A stretch of 35,164 nucleotides of DNA, from assembly GCA_028713675.1 (NCBI GenBank), contig JAQTNV010000034.1, forward strand, positions 1 to 35,164, given 5' to 3'. The DNA is from a bacterium. Its GTDB lineage: Bacteria; Desulfobacterota; JAPLJL01. The notes under the pieces are model-generated. The model worked only from the letters and a program-made list of their open reading frames with translations, did not search any database and was not told the origin of the DNA. A program made the translations under genes and the position numbers. Shown here one piece after another: positions 14,722-23,614 of the stretch. The first letter of the stretch is position 1. The number at the start of each line of letters is the position of its first letter.

Positions 14722-16221
14722 ATGCCGGAACAAATATTTGACGTGATCGTGGTGGGGACCGGGACGGGGGGCTCCAGCCTGGGGGCGCTTTCCGCCCGGG
14801 CGGGATTGAAAACCCTGATCCTCGAAAAGAATCCCCGGGTCGGGGGGGCCTGTTCCTATTATGAGAAGGACGGGTTCCACGTGGATTTCGGCACTCATCT
14901 CTGCACCCGGGGGGGCGAGGGATCCGTCGGGGAGGTTCTGAAGCGGGTGGGGGCCCTTTCCCGGGTGGAGTTCGTCAAGCCCCGGCAACTGATGCGGGTC
15001 CTGGGGCTCGGGCTGGATGTGCCTTTCTATACCTCGATTCGGACCGTTTTCAAAACCATCTACAACTTCCAGCACCAGGTCGGGATCACCTGGCGGGAGT
15101 ATCCCAGCATGTTCCGGCTCAATCGTGACTTTTTCTTGATGGACGAAGATAAGATCGCCGAATGGGACAACAAGACCGTCGAGGAACTCGTCTCCAAACA
15201 TTCCCTGAATCCCAGCCTGCATGCCTTTATCAATGCAATGATGGCCCTTTATTTCGTTTACCCCTACTGGAAAACCTCGGCCGGCGAGGCGATCTGGTGC
15301 ACCAAGCGAATGATGGAGTCCAAGGCGTTTTCCTACCCGAAGGGCGGGACGGTGATGGTGCCCCGGGTGATGTTGGACGCGGCCCAAGAACGCGGGGCCA
15401 CGCTCCTGACCCAGGCCCGGGTCAGGAAGATCCAGGTGGAGAACGGCGTCGCCCGGGGGGTGGAACTGGAGGACGGGAGGAAGTTCAGAGGCCGGGCGGT
15501 GGTCAGCACCAGCTCGCTCAAGGACACGGTTTTCAACCTGGTCGGGGCCGGTCATTTCCCGGAGGACTTCCGGGAGCGGGTCCAGAGGCTCCAGGAATCA
15601 CATAACGCCATCCAGATCAAGCTGGCCCTCGACCGGAAGATTATCCAGGATGGGTGCCTGGTCGTTATGGGCAGCCCCCGGGGCAATTTTACCCCCCGGA
15701 CCGCTACGCTCCCCCGGGTCCGCCAGGTTTACGAAGACCTGCTTTCCGGCCGGATGCCAGAACTAGTCCCGCTTTACCTCGTGGCCCCCACCAATTTCGA
15801 TCCAGAGCTCGCCCCCCCGGGGAAGCAGTTCATCACCTTGTGCACGGGGGTTTCGCTGACCACGACTAAGCTCCAGGACCCGCCCGAGGTCTGGGAGGAA
15901 GCGATGATGAAAATCCTCCGGGAAGCCATCCCGGGGATTGAGGGGCATATCCTCTGGAAAGAGGTGGTCGGCCCCAAGGCGATCGAGAGCTGGATCGGGA
16001 AGCCCGGAGGCCCCGCGATTTCCACCGCCCAGGTGCCCGGGCAGGTGGGCCAGGAGCGCCCTTCGAACCGGGGCCCGCTCCCGGGGCTGTATTTTGCCGG
16101 GGATCAGGCCGGGGGACGGGGAGTCGGGACTGAGCTTGCCGCCCTGAGTGCGCTCGAGTGCGCCGAGATCCTGGACTCTGACTTTCGGAGTGGGCAAATT
16201 TCAAAAAATAATGAAAAGTGA
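14722..16221 (+). CDS. CrtI/retinol-saturase-like FAD oxidoreductase A
   Basis: 499 residues of the phytoene desaturase/amine-oxidase-like flavoprotein superfamily. The dinucleotide fold is at the N-terminus (VIVVGTGTGGSSLGALSARAG, Gly12/14/17, then LILEKN about 35), followed by VGGACSYYEKDGFHVDFGTH, and the C-terminal FAD signature GLYFAGDQAGGRGVGTELAA. Members saturate, desaturate or isomerise polyene or other hydrophobic substrates; the substrate cannot be read from sequence. AGGAGG is 5 bases ahead of the ATG. A paralogue lies at 20473, and the secreted protein that follows also has a paralogue after that copy, so the pair was duplicated as a block. No carotenoid biosynthesis genes are nearby. 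Confidence 0.9.
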   Translation: MPEQIFDVIVVGTGTGGSSLGALSARAGLKTLILEKNPRVGGACSYYEKDGFHVDFGTHLCTRGGEGSVGEVLKRVGALSRVEFVKPRQLMRVLGLGLDVPFYTSIRTVFKTIYNFQHQVGITWREYPSMFRLNRDFFLMDEDKIAEWDNKTVEELVSKHSLNPSLHAFINAMMALYFVYPYWKTSAGEAIWCTKRMMESKAFSYPKGGTVMVPRVMLDAAQERGATLLTQARVRKIQVENGVARGVELEDGRKFRGRAVVSTSSLKDTVFNLVGAGHFPEDFRERVQRLQESHNAIQIKLALDRKIIQDGCLVVMGSPRGNFTPRTATLPRVRQVYEDLLSGRMPELVPLYLVAPTNFDPELAPPGKQFITLCTGVSLTTTKLQDPPEVWEEAMMKILREAIPGIEGHILWKEVVGPKAIESWIGKPGGPAISTAQVPGQVGQERPSNRGPLPGLYFAGDQAGGRGVGTELAALSALECAEILDSDFRSGQISKNNEK

Positions 16222-16254
16222 AAAGTTAGAGAAATTAAAACATAAAAGGTGCCA

Positions 16255-17658
16255 ATGGAAAAAATAAGCAGGATGTCCCGGCTTCGGCGCTTAATTCTCT
16301 TTGCCGGCGTTTCCACACTTTTCTTCGGTATTTACCCGCCGGATGCCCGGCCGGCGGACTCCCCGGGGCCGGTCCCGGAAAAGAAATCGCTCACCCGCGT
16401 GCAGGATTATGTGCTGGCCCGCGGGAAAATCCTCAAGAACAATCTCGGCAAAGATATCGGGCAGATGGGTCTTCTCGCTTTCCATAAGGGAAAGCTGGAG
16501 CCCATTCCTTTCCAGATTGACGAGATGAACCCCGAAGGGGACTGGGTGTTGACCCAGGTTCCGCCCGAGCTGAAAAATACCGGCCTGAAACCCGAAAAGG
16601 ATGACGACGACGGCAGCCTAGATGCTAATGACGAGCTGGCCTTCATGGCCCGGGATGCGGGAGACCGGGTTAAAAAGGAATCTCTTCCCCCGGGAATCCT
16701 GGCGGCGGATGAAATCATGATCCGTGACCCGGTCGACGGGACCAAGGCCTGGGTCTATCTCTGTTCTTTTTCGGGAAGCCCTCTCCTTTCCGACCGGGAT
16801 TACGTGGAGTATGTCTTCCCGGAGGGCATCCCGGGGGGAAGAATAAGAAACCCGAATTTTGAGATCGGTTTTTCACCGGAATTGCCTATTGCCCCCGGAT
16901 TTCTCAGCATCCACGGCTCCCACAATATCATCGACCGGATGAAGACCCGTCTGCAGACGAAACTGATCGGGATGAAATTTTCGCTGGATGAAACCCAGCT
17001 GGTATCGAAAACTTCCTTATATAAAGACGGCCCCATCCGCGTTATCCGCCGCACCCGCAGCGCGGTTAAATTAATCGGGATCTTCCGGACCCCCTCGGCG
17101 GCGGTGGAGAACATTTATTACGAGAACGTCAGCATTATCCCTTTCCGGGTCAAGATGCTCTTCTCGATCAAGGCTATCAACAAATTGATCGGCTACGTAA
17201 AGATCCGGGGAACGCTCGATTTCCAGAACATCCACGGCTGGCGGATCAAGACCGATGCTGGTCCGGACTGCTGGCTCAATATTGACGGGAAGATGGACGA
17301 GGCCGAAAAAAACGTCAACGGGAAGAACGTCACCTGGTTTCTGGTGTCGGGGCCGCCGGGGGCGTTCATGATCCGGTTGGTAACCAACCGGATGCCGGAC
17401 GGGTCCCCCCAAGAGGCCCCGCTGATCAGCCGGCTGTTTTATCTTGATGACGACCTCTCGCTGGACCCCCCGGAAGCCGTCCCGGGCCAATCGCCGGGCA
17501 TAGGATATTGGCTGGACGGGACGGAAAACCTGGAAAAGGGAATCATTTATTTATACGCGATTTCCTACACCATCAACGATTATTACGACGGGAAAGAGAA
17601 GGAATATATGAATATTCTCGACAAACCGCTGGAGGTCTCCGTGGAGGCCGGCAACTGA
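16255..17658 (+). CDS. Secreted protein A with acidic DxDxDG-like loop (unknown family)
   Basis: 467 residues from the ATG at 16255 (AAAAGG just upstream; a GTG two codons earlier is less likely). A signal peptide is clear (RRLILFAGVSTLFFGIYPP...ARPAD). Landmarks: PIPFQIDE (83-90), the acidic run DDDDGSLDANDE (116-127) resembling a calcium-binding loop, then ELAFMARDAGD, SIHGSHNIIDR, RVIRRTRSAVKLIG and GPPGAFMIRLVTNRMPDG. The body looks beta-rich and probably lies in the periplasm or on the outer membrane. I do not recognise the family. It is 70-80% alike to the 22006 protein along its length, and the intergenic run before each gene is also alike, showing block duplication. FadL follows, suggesting a role in substrate handling. 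Confidence 0.75.
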   Translation: MEKISRMSRLRRLILFAGVSTLFFGIYPPDARPADSPGPVPEKKSLTRVQDYVLARGKILKNNLGKDIGQMGLLAFHKGKLEPIPFQIDEMNPEGDWVLTQVPPELKNTGLKPEKDDDDGSLDANDELAFMARDAGDRVKKESLPPGILAADEIMIRDPVDGTKAWVYLCSFSGSPLLSDRDYVEYVFPEGIPGGRIRNPNFEIGFSPELPIAPGFLSIHGSHNIIDRMKTRLQTKLIGMKFSLDETQLVSKTSLYKDGPIRVIRRTRSAVKLIGIFRTPSAAVENIYYENVSIIPFRVKMLFSIKAINKLIGYVKIRGTLDFQNIHGWRIKTDAGPDCWLNIDGKMDEAEKNVNGKNVTWFLVSGPPGAFMIRLVTNRMPDGSPQEAPLISRLFYLDDDLSLDPPEAVPGQSPGIGYWLDGTENLEKGIIYLYAISYTINDYYDGKEKEYMNILDKPLEVSVEAGN

Positions 17659-17756
17659 AAGCCGCGGCCTCTCCGTAAAGCTTGACCCGGCGGAAAAGAC
17701 CAAAGAAAAACAGGTCACATTAATTGAACCCCGAGTCTCCGGAAAGGAGGAGGCAA

Positions 17757-19097
17757 ATGCCGAAATTGAAGAAAGTGACGGTCAACCGCTTCACTTTCTT
17801 TGCGCTGGCCGGTCTCATCCTGGGTGGTTTCTCTCCCGCCTGGGGCCGTCCCTTCGATAACTACGGATTCGGAAGCCGGGCCATCGCGATGGGCGGCGCC
17901 ATGGTCGGTTCCGACACTCAATACTCCGCGGTTTACTACAACCCGGCCGGGATGGCCTTCAACGAGACAAAAAGCCTGAATGTGGGGGCCAGCGTACTCT
18001 TCAGCTTCCCCTCCCTGGAGATAAAAGGGTCCGGCTCAAATCCGGCGGAATCCAGGAGCAATATGAATTCCGATGAAGGCGTCTCCGTGGGTTTTTCCTC
18101 CCCGCTCGGGAGCGGTAAGATCGGAAGCGTGATTTCCGCCGGGGTCGGGGCTTATCTGCTTTTCCCGATATTTATAAACGGTGTCGAGTTAAAAAGCTTC
18201 GACCCCACCGTTCCCTACTTCGTCCAATTTGAAAACCGCAATCGTTGCCTGATGCTCACCATGGCTGTGTCTTATAAAGCCTGGAGGAAGTTATCGTTTG
18301 CGGTCGGCACTGATGCTCTGGTTCACCTCGATCCCATGACCGCGAATGTGGCGCTGGTAAATGATCAGGTTGAAATCGGGATGGATGCCCGTTTCCCCCT
18401 GGATTTCGCTCCCACCGCCGGGATCCGGTATCAGCCCGCCGACTGGCTCTCCTTCGGCGCCGCTTACCATGGGGTAACCCAAATCAAGATAAAAATTGCC
18501 GGCAATATTGACGCTCGTCCGGTTCTCGATGAAACCATCCCTGTCCTGCTTGAATACCGGGACTTCCACAAGCCCCAGCAGGTGGAAATGGGTTTCGGTC
18601 TCAAACCCCTCAAGAAACTGACCGTTTCCGGCGCTCTCACCTGGGTGGATTTTTCCGATTACATACCTCCGATCCTGAAAGTCACCTTGAATGCCACATC
18701 GGATACGACCGGAAGGATGAAAAAAATTCTCGATCAACTCATGCCGACCTACACTTACAAATTCAATGACTATTGGATTCCCCGACTCGGGGCGGAATAC
18801 CAGGTTGCCGATTATCTTGTCGCCCGGGCCGGGTATTTTTACCGGAATTCTTCGGTCCCGGCGCAAACCGGGGATACCAGCTTTGTCGACCCCCCCACGC
18901 ACGGGATCGGGGCCGGGATGGGAATCACTTTTTCCGACCCGCTGAAACTCATTACCAACCCGATCAATATCGAACTTACCTACCAGGGACAATTTCTGCA
19001 GGAAGTTAAGGTCAACAAAACCAGCACCGCGAACCAGAGCTATACCGCGGGAGGCAGCAACCACCTGATCAGCGGAACCCTTATGTATAGTTTCTAA
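17757..19097 (+). CDS. FadL/OmpP1-family outer-membrane channel A
   Basis: 446 residues from the ATG at 17757, fixed by AAGGAGGAGG 4-13 bases upstream. A signal peptide ends SPAWG. The mature N-terminus NYGFGSRAIAMGGAMVGSDTQYSAVYYNPAGMAFNE is the FadL/TodX signature, including the NPAG hatch motif. The remainder alternates amphipathic strands and ends in ...LMYSF, a terminal Phe typical of BAM-assembled barrels. These 14-stranded channels move fatty acids, aromatics or other hydrophobic molecules from outside by lateral diffusion. The next gene is a close paralogue in tandem. It is embedded in the oxidoreductase/secreted-protein operon, supporting a hydrophobic substrate. Confidence 0.93.
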   Translation: MPKLKKVTVNRFTFFALAGLILGGFSPAWGRPFDNYGFGSRAIAMGGAMVGSDTQYSAVYYNPAGMAFNETKSLNVGASVLFSFPSLEIKGSGSNPAESRSNMNSDEGVSVGFSSPLGSGKIGSVISAGVGAYLLFPIFINGVELKSFDPTVPYFVQFENRNRCLMLTMAVSYKAWRKLSFAVGTDALVHLDPMTANVALVNDQVEIGMDARFPLDFAPTAGIRYQPADWLSFGAAYHGVTQIKIKIAGNIDARPVLDETIPVLLEYRDFHKPQQVEMGFGLKPLKKLTVSGALTWVDFSDYIPPILKVTLNATSDTTGRMKKILDQLMPTYTYKFNDYWIPRLGAEYQVADYLVARAGYFYRNSSVPAQTGDTSFVDPPTHGIGAGMGITFSDPLKLITNPINIELTYQGQFLQEVKVNKTSTANQSYTAGGSNHLISGTLMYSF

Positions 19098-19113
19098 AAT
19101 AAGGAGGAGGTAA

Positions 19114-20451
19114 ATGCTCGATCCGAAGAAACTCGCGGCGAGCTGTGCGCTGTTAATTATATCGGTTGGCTTGATGCTGGGCGGCCCCCGGCCGGCCTGG
19201 GGCAATGTCTTCGATAACTACGGATTCGGCAGCCGGGCCATCGCGATGGGCGGCGCCATGGTCGGTTCCGACACTCAATACTCCGCGGTTTACTACAACC
19301 CGGCCGGGATGGCTTTCAACGAGAAAAAAAGCCTGAATGTGGGGGCCAGTTTTCTCTACAGTATGCCCTCCCTGGAGATAAAGGGGGCCGGGCCGAATCC
19401 GGCTGAATCCAGGAACAATATGGCTTTCGATGAAGGCATCTCCGTGGGTTTTTCTTCCCCACTCGGGAGCGGGAAGATCGGCAGCGTGACCTCCTTCGGT
19501 TTGGGGGTTTATTTACCTTTCCCCTTTACCTTTTATATTCTCGAGTTGAAAAGCTTTAAACCCTCCGTTCCTTATTTTTTGCAATATGAAAACCGGAACC
19601 ATTTCACGATGATCACCGCGGCGGTAGCTTACAAACCCTGGCGGAAGTTATCGTTTGCAGTGGGGATGGATATCCTGATCGGATGCGACATAAACGCAAA
19701 CATGGCGCTGGAAGGTGATAAGGCCAAGGTCGGGATATCGGGTCCTTTCCCCTGGGATGACGCTCCCACCGCCGGCATCCAGTACCGGCCCACCGACTGG
19801 CTCTCTTTCGGCGCCGCTTACCACGGGAAAAGCCAGGACAAGGTAAAAGTTACCGCCCACCTTGACGCCCGTCCGCTTCTCGACGAACCCATCCCCGTCC
19901 TGCTCGTCTGGCGGGACGCTTATAAGCCCCAGCAGGTGGAAATGGGTTTCGGTCTCAAACCCCTGGAAAAACTGACCGTTTCCGGCGCTCTCACCTGGGT
20001 GGATTTTTCCGATTATATTCCTCCCATCGTCAAAATCACCCTGGATTCCACCTCGGAGACGACCATGGCAATGCAAGATGTTCTTGATCAATTGATAAAA
20101 ACCTACACTTATAAATTCAATGACTATTGGATTCCCCGACTCGGGGCGGAATACCAGGTTACCGAACACCTGGTCGCCCGGGCCGGGTATTTTTACCGGA
20201 ATTCTTCGGTCCCGGCGCAAACCGGAGCCACCAGCTTTATCGACCCCCCCACCCACGGCATCGGGGCCGGGATGGGAATCACTTTTTCCGACCCGCTGAA
20301 ACTCATTTCCAATCCGATCAATATCGACTTCACCTACCAGGGGCAATTTCTGCAGGAAGTTAAAGTCAATAAAACCAGCGCCGCGGACCGAAGCTATACC
20401 GCGGGAGGCAGCAGCCACCTGATCAGCGGAACGCTGGCCTATACTTTCTAA
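19114..20451 (+). CDS. FadL/OmpP1-family outer-membrane channel B
   Basis: 445 residues, beginning 16 bases after channel A with its own AAGGAGGAGG site. The signal peptide ends RPAWG. The mature N-terminus is almost identical to channel A (NYGFGSRAIAMGGAMV, YNPAGMAFNE), and long DNA stretches are nearly the same, especially about 17840-17960 against 19210-19320 and both 3' thirds. The middle (periplasm-facing and strand 5-8 regions, KSFKPSVPYFLQYENRNHFTM) has diverged more, and the C-terminus is ...LAYTF. It is a recent tandem duplicate with room to differ in specificity or regulation. Gene conversion between the two ends is plausible. Confidence 0.93.
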   Translation: MLDPKKLAASCALLIISVGLMLGGPRPAWGNVFDNYGFGSRAIAMGGAMVGSDTQYSAVYYNPAGMAFNEKKSLNVGASFLYSMPSLEIKGAGPNPAESRNNMAFDEGISVGFSSPLGSGKIGSVTSFGLGVYLPFPFTFYILELKSFKPSVPYFLQYENRNHFTMITAAVAYKPWRKLSFAVGMDILIGCDINANMALEGDKAKVGISGPFPWDDAPTAGIQYRPTDWLSFGAAYHGKSQDKVKVTAHLDARPLLDEPIPVLLVWRDAYKPQQVEMGFGLKPLEKLTVSGALTWVDFSDYIPPIVKITLDSTSETTMAMQDVLDQLIKTYTYKFNDYWIPRLGAEYQVTEHLVARAGYFYRNSSVPAQTGATSFIDPPTHGIGAGMGITFSDPLKLISNPINIDFTYQGQFLQEVKVNKTSAADRSYTAGGSSHLISGTLAYTF

Positions 20452-20472
20452 AATCCGGATCGGAGGAAACTA

Positions 20473-21957
20473 GTGACCGAACCTATTTATGACGTCATCG
20501 TGATCGGCACCGGGATGGGGGGCAGCGCCTGCGGGGCGCTATCCGCCCGGGCGGGACTGAAAACCCTGATCCTCGAAAAGAATCCCCGGATCGGGGGGGC
20601 CTGTTCCTATTATGAGAAGGACGGCTTCCATGTGGATTTCGGCACCCATCTTTTCACCTGCGGGGGGGAAGGGGCCATCGGCGAGGTATTGCGGCGGGTG
20701 GGGGCGCGTTCGCGGGTGGAATTCGTCCAGCTCCGAAGGTTCAGCCGCATCCTGGGGCTGGACATGAATATTCCCCTCTATAACTCCCTGCTCTCCATCT
20801 TCAGGACTTCGTATCGGATCCATCATCAGCTCGGGATCAGGCTCCGGGAGATGCCGGATGTTGTTCGCCTCAATTACAACTTCTTCCGGATGCCTGATGA
20901 AGACATTGAGAAGTGGGATGACCGCACGATGGAAGAGTACGTGATGCAGTATTCCCAAAATCCGGGGCTGATGGCAATCACCAACGTGGTCCTGGCTCTT
21001 TATTTTGTCTACCCCTACTGGAAAACCTCCGCCGGGGAAGGGGCCTGGGCCTCCAAAGCCATGATCAAAGCCCAGGCGATTTCCTACCCCAAGGGGGGGG
21101 CGGTGATCGTTCACCAGACGATGCTGGACGCGGCCAAGGACCGCGGGGCCACGGTCCTGACCCAGGCGCGGGTCAGGAAAATCCTGGTGGAGAAAGGCGC
21201 CGCCTGCGGGGTGGAGCTGGAGGACGGGAGGAAATTCCTGGGCCGGGCGGTGGTTTCCAACGGCTCCCTGAAGGATACGGTGTTCAACCTGGTGGGCGCC
21301 CAGCATTTCCCCGAGGATTACCGGAAGATGACCGATGGCCTCGAGCAGGCGCATAACGCGGTTCAGTTCAAAATCGCGCTGGACCGGAAAGTGATCAAGG
21401 AAGGAAGCCTGATCGTCCTCGGCAGCCCCCATGGGGATTTCCGCCCCAAGACCACCACCGTGCCCCAGGTCCACCGGGTTTACGAGGACCTGCTCTCCGG
21501 TCGGCTTCCCGAGCTGGTCCCCCTTTATCTGGTCGTGCCGAGCAATTTTGACCCCAGCCTGGCCCCGCCCGGCAAGCAGATCATCATCTTATGCACCGGG
21601 GCGCCGCTGACTACGTCCAAATGGGTCGATCCGCCCGAAGTCTGGGAGGAAGCGATGATGAAAGCCCTGCGGGAAGCCATCCCCGGGATTGAACGGCACA
21701 TCCTCTGGAAAGAGGTGGTCGGGGCCAAGGCGATCGAAAGCTGGATCGGGAAAACCGGGGGCTCCTGTGTTTCCACCGCCCAGGTGCCCGGCCAGGTGGG
21801 CAAAAAACGCCCCGCGATCCGGAGCCCGCTGCCGGGGCTGTATTTTGCCGGAGACCAGGCGGGGGGGCGGGGGATCGGAACCGAGCTGGCCGCCCGGAGC
21901 GGGATGGAGTGCGCCGAGATCCTGGACTCTGACTTTCGGAACGGACGAATTTCTTAA
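20473..21957 (+). CDS. CrtI/retinol-saturase-like FAD oxidoreductase B
   Basis: 494 residues starting at GTG, with CGGAGG 5-10 bases ahead. Paralogue of the 14722 product: VIVIGTGMGGSACGALSARAG, IGGACSYYEKDGFHVDFGTHLFTCGGEG and the C-terminal GLYFAGDQAGGRGIGTELAARSGMECAEI match it closely, while residues about 75-160 are much more divergent (RRFSRILGLDMNIPLYNSLLSIFRTSYRIHHQLG), the region likely to shape substrate access. Role as for copy A: FAD-dependent redox chemistry on a hydrophobic polyene-like or alicyclic molecule, or flavin-dependent isomerisation. It follows FadL B by 21 bases and precedes secreted protein B by 48, inside the same operon. Confidence 0.9.
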   Translation: MTEPIYDVIVIGTGMGGSACGALSARAGLKTLILEKNPRIGGACSYYEKDGFHVDFGTHLFTCGGEGAIGEVLRRVGARSRVEFVQLRRFSRILGLDMNIPLYNSLLSIFRTSYRIHHQLGIRLREMPDVVRLNYNFFRMPDEDIEKWDDRTMEEYVMQYSQNPGLMAITNVVLALYFVYPYWKTSAGEGAWASKAMIKAQAISYPKGGAVIVHQTMLDAAKDRGATVLTQARVRKILVEKGAACGVELEDGRKFLGRAVVSNGSLKDTVFNLVGAQHFPEDYRKMTDGLEQAHNAVQFKIALDRKVIKEGSLIVLGSPHGDFRPKTTTVPQVHRVYEDLLSGRLPELVPLYLVVPSNFDPSLAPPGKQIIILCTGAPLTTSKWVDPPEVWEEAMMKALREAIPGIERHILWKEVVGAKAIESWIGKTGGSCVSTAQVPGQVGKKRPAIRSPLPGLYFAGDQAGGRGIGTELAARSGMECAEILDSDFRNGRIS

Positions 21958-22005
21958 GAAAGCGAAAAGTGAGAAGTTAGAGAAATCAAAAAATAAAAAA
22001 TCCAA

Positions 22006-23397
22006 ATGAAAAATGGAGGCATAATATCTTGGTTTCGGCGCTTAATCCTTTTTGCCGGCGTTTCGGCGCTTTTCTCCGGTATTTACACACCAGACGCCCG
22101 GCCGGCGGATTCCCCGGGCCCGGTCCTGGAAAAGAAGACGCTCGCCCGCATGGAAGATTACGTAGTGGTGCCCGGGAAGATCCTCAGGAAGAACCTCGGC
22201 CTGGATATCGGACAGATGGGGCTTCTCGCTTTCCGGGAGGGAAAGCTGGTACCCATTCCCTTTCAGATTGACGAGCTCAGCCCCGATGGGGACTGGGTGC
22301 TGACCCAGGTTCCGCCCGAGCTGGAAAATACCGGCTTGAAACCCGAAAAGGATGACGACGACGGCAGCCTGGATGCCAATGACGAGCTGGCCTTCATGGC
22401 CCGGGACGCGGGGGATCGGATCAAAAAGGATATTTATCCTCCGGGAATCTTAGCGGCGGATGAAATCATGGTCCGGGATCCGGTTGACGGGGCGAAGGCC
22501 TGGGTCTATCTCTGTTCTTTTCCGGGAAAACCGCCCCTTTCCGACCGGCACTACGTGGATTATGTCTTCCCCGAGGGGAAGATAAAAACCTCAAATCACG
22601 AGATGGGCTTTTCCCCGAAATTGCCGATCGTGCCGGGATCTGTCAGTATCCACGGCTCTCACAATATCCTGGACCAACTGAAGATCCGGGTGGAGACGAA
22701 GCTGCTCGGGATCAGATTTTCGATGAACGAAACCCGCCTGGTGTCCAAACTTTCCCTGTACAAGGCCGGCCCCATCCGCGTGATCCGCCGCACCCGCAGC
22801 GCGGTTAAATTAATCGGGATCTTCCGGTCCCCCTCAGCGGCGGTGGAGAACATTTATTACGGGAATATCACTATTATTCCCTTTCGGATCAAGCTCTCCT
22901 TCTCGGTCAAGGCTTTCAGCAAACTGATCAAAGACCCAACAATCCGGGGCACGGCCGATTTCCAGAACATCCACGGCTGGCGGATCAAGACCGATGCTGG
23001 TCCGAACTGCTGGTTCAATATTGACGGGAAGATGGACGAGACCGAAAAGAACGCCAACGGGAAGAACGCCACCTGGTTGCTGGTGTCGGGGCCGCCCGGG
23101 GCATTCATGATCCGGCTGGTAACCGACCGGATGCCGGACGGGTCTTTCCAGAAGACCCCGATCACCACCAGCCTGTATTACCTCGAAGACGACCTCTTGC
23201 GGGACCCTCCGGAATCCGTTCCGGGCCAGTCGCCGAACGTGGGATTCTGGATGAATGGGACCGAAAACCTGGAAAAGGGAATTTTTTATTTTTACGCGAT
23301 TTCCTACATAATCGACAATTACACCGACGGGAAGGAAAAGGAATACCTGGACATCCTCGACAAACCGCTGGAGGTTTCCACTGAGCCCCTGGGCTGA
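22006..23397 (+). CDS. Secreted protein B with acidic DxDxDG-like loop (unknown family)
   Basis: 463 residues. Paralogue of the 16255 product with the same numbering through residue 130: signal peptide RRLILFAGVSALFSGIYTP...ARPAD, PIPFQIDE at 83-90 and the acidic DDDDGSLDANDE at 116-127. Deletions and substitutions occur around 180-200 and after 280. The ATG has no clear ribosome site before it (AT-rich, like the run before copy A), so translation may be coupled or weak. It ends the duplicated block; the DctP-like gene follows after a 217-base gap that carries a hairpin. The function is unknown; a periplasmic or surface carrier acting with FadL is an inference from position only. Confidence 0.75.
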   Translation: MKNGGIISWFRRLILFAGVSALFSGIYTPDARPADSPGPVLEKKTLARMEDYVVVPGKILRKNLGLDIGQMGLLAFREGKLVPIPFQIDELSPDGDWVLTQVPPELENTGLKPEKDDDDGSLDANDELAFMARDAGDRIKKDIYPPGILAADEIMVRDPVDGAKAWVYLCSFPGKPPLSDRHYVDYVFPEGKIKTSNHEMGFSPKLPIVPGSVSIHGSHNILDQLKIRVETKLLGIRFSMNETRLVSKLSLYKAGPIRVIRRTRSAVKLIGIFRSPSAAVENIYYGNITIIPFRIKLSFSVKAFSKLIKDPTIRGTADFQNIHGWRIKTDAGPNCWFNIDGKMDETEKNANGKNATWLLVSGPPGAFMIRLVTDRMPDGSFQKTPITTSLYYLEDDLLRDPPESVPGQSPNVGFWMNGTENLEKGIFYFYAISYIIDNYTDGKEKEYLDILDKPLEVSTEPLG

Positions 23398-23573
23398 AAG
23401 CCGGGGTTGGCAATTTTAATAGGAATTCAGGAAACATCAGGCATATAAATCATGACGTGATTAAACCCGAAAAATGCAGTTATTATTTCCCACTCGCGAA
23501 GGACAGAGGGACGTATTCAATCGCATTATTCGGGTTAAAAAAGAAGAATTCCGGAAACCCTGGCCAAAATCGC

Positions 23574-23594
23574 CCTTAACCGAAATAGTTAAGG
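23574..23594 (+). promoter_or_regulatory. Perfect dyad just before the DctP-like ribosome site
   Basis: CCTTAAC (23574-23580) and GTTAAGG (23588-23594) flank 7 bases, and AAAGGAGG begins 5 bases later. It may be an mRNA hairpin or operator. A second inverted pair, AACCCGAA (about 23465) and TTCGGGTT (about 23529), lies upstream in the same 217-base gap. Confidence 0.5.
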
Positions 23595-23614
23595 CCGCGA
23601 AAGGAGGTTGCATC

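Noticed and set aside
23474-23614. Longer N-terminal start for the DctP-like protein
   Set aside because: The extra 47 residues lack signal features and the ribosome site AAAGGAGG lies inside that stretch, pointing to the GTG at 23615.
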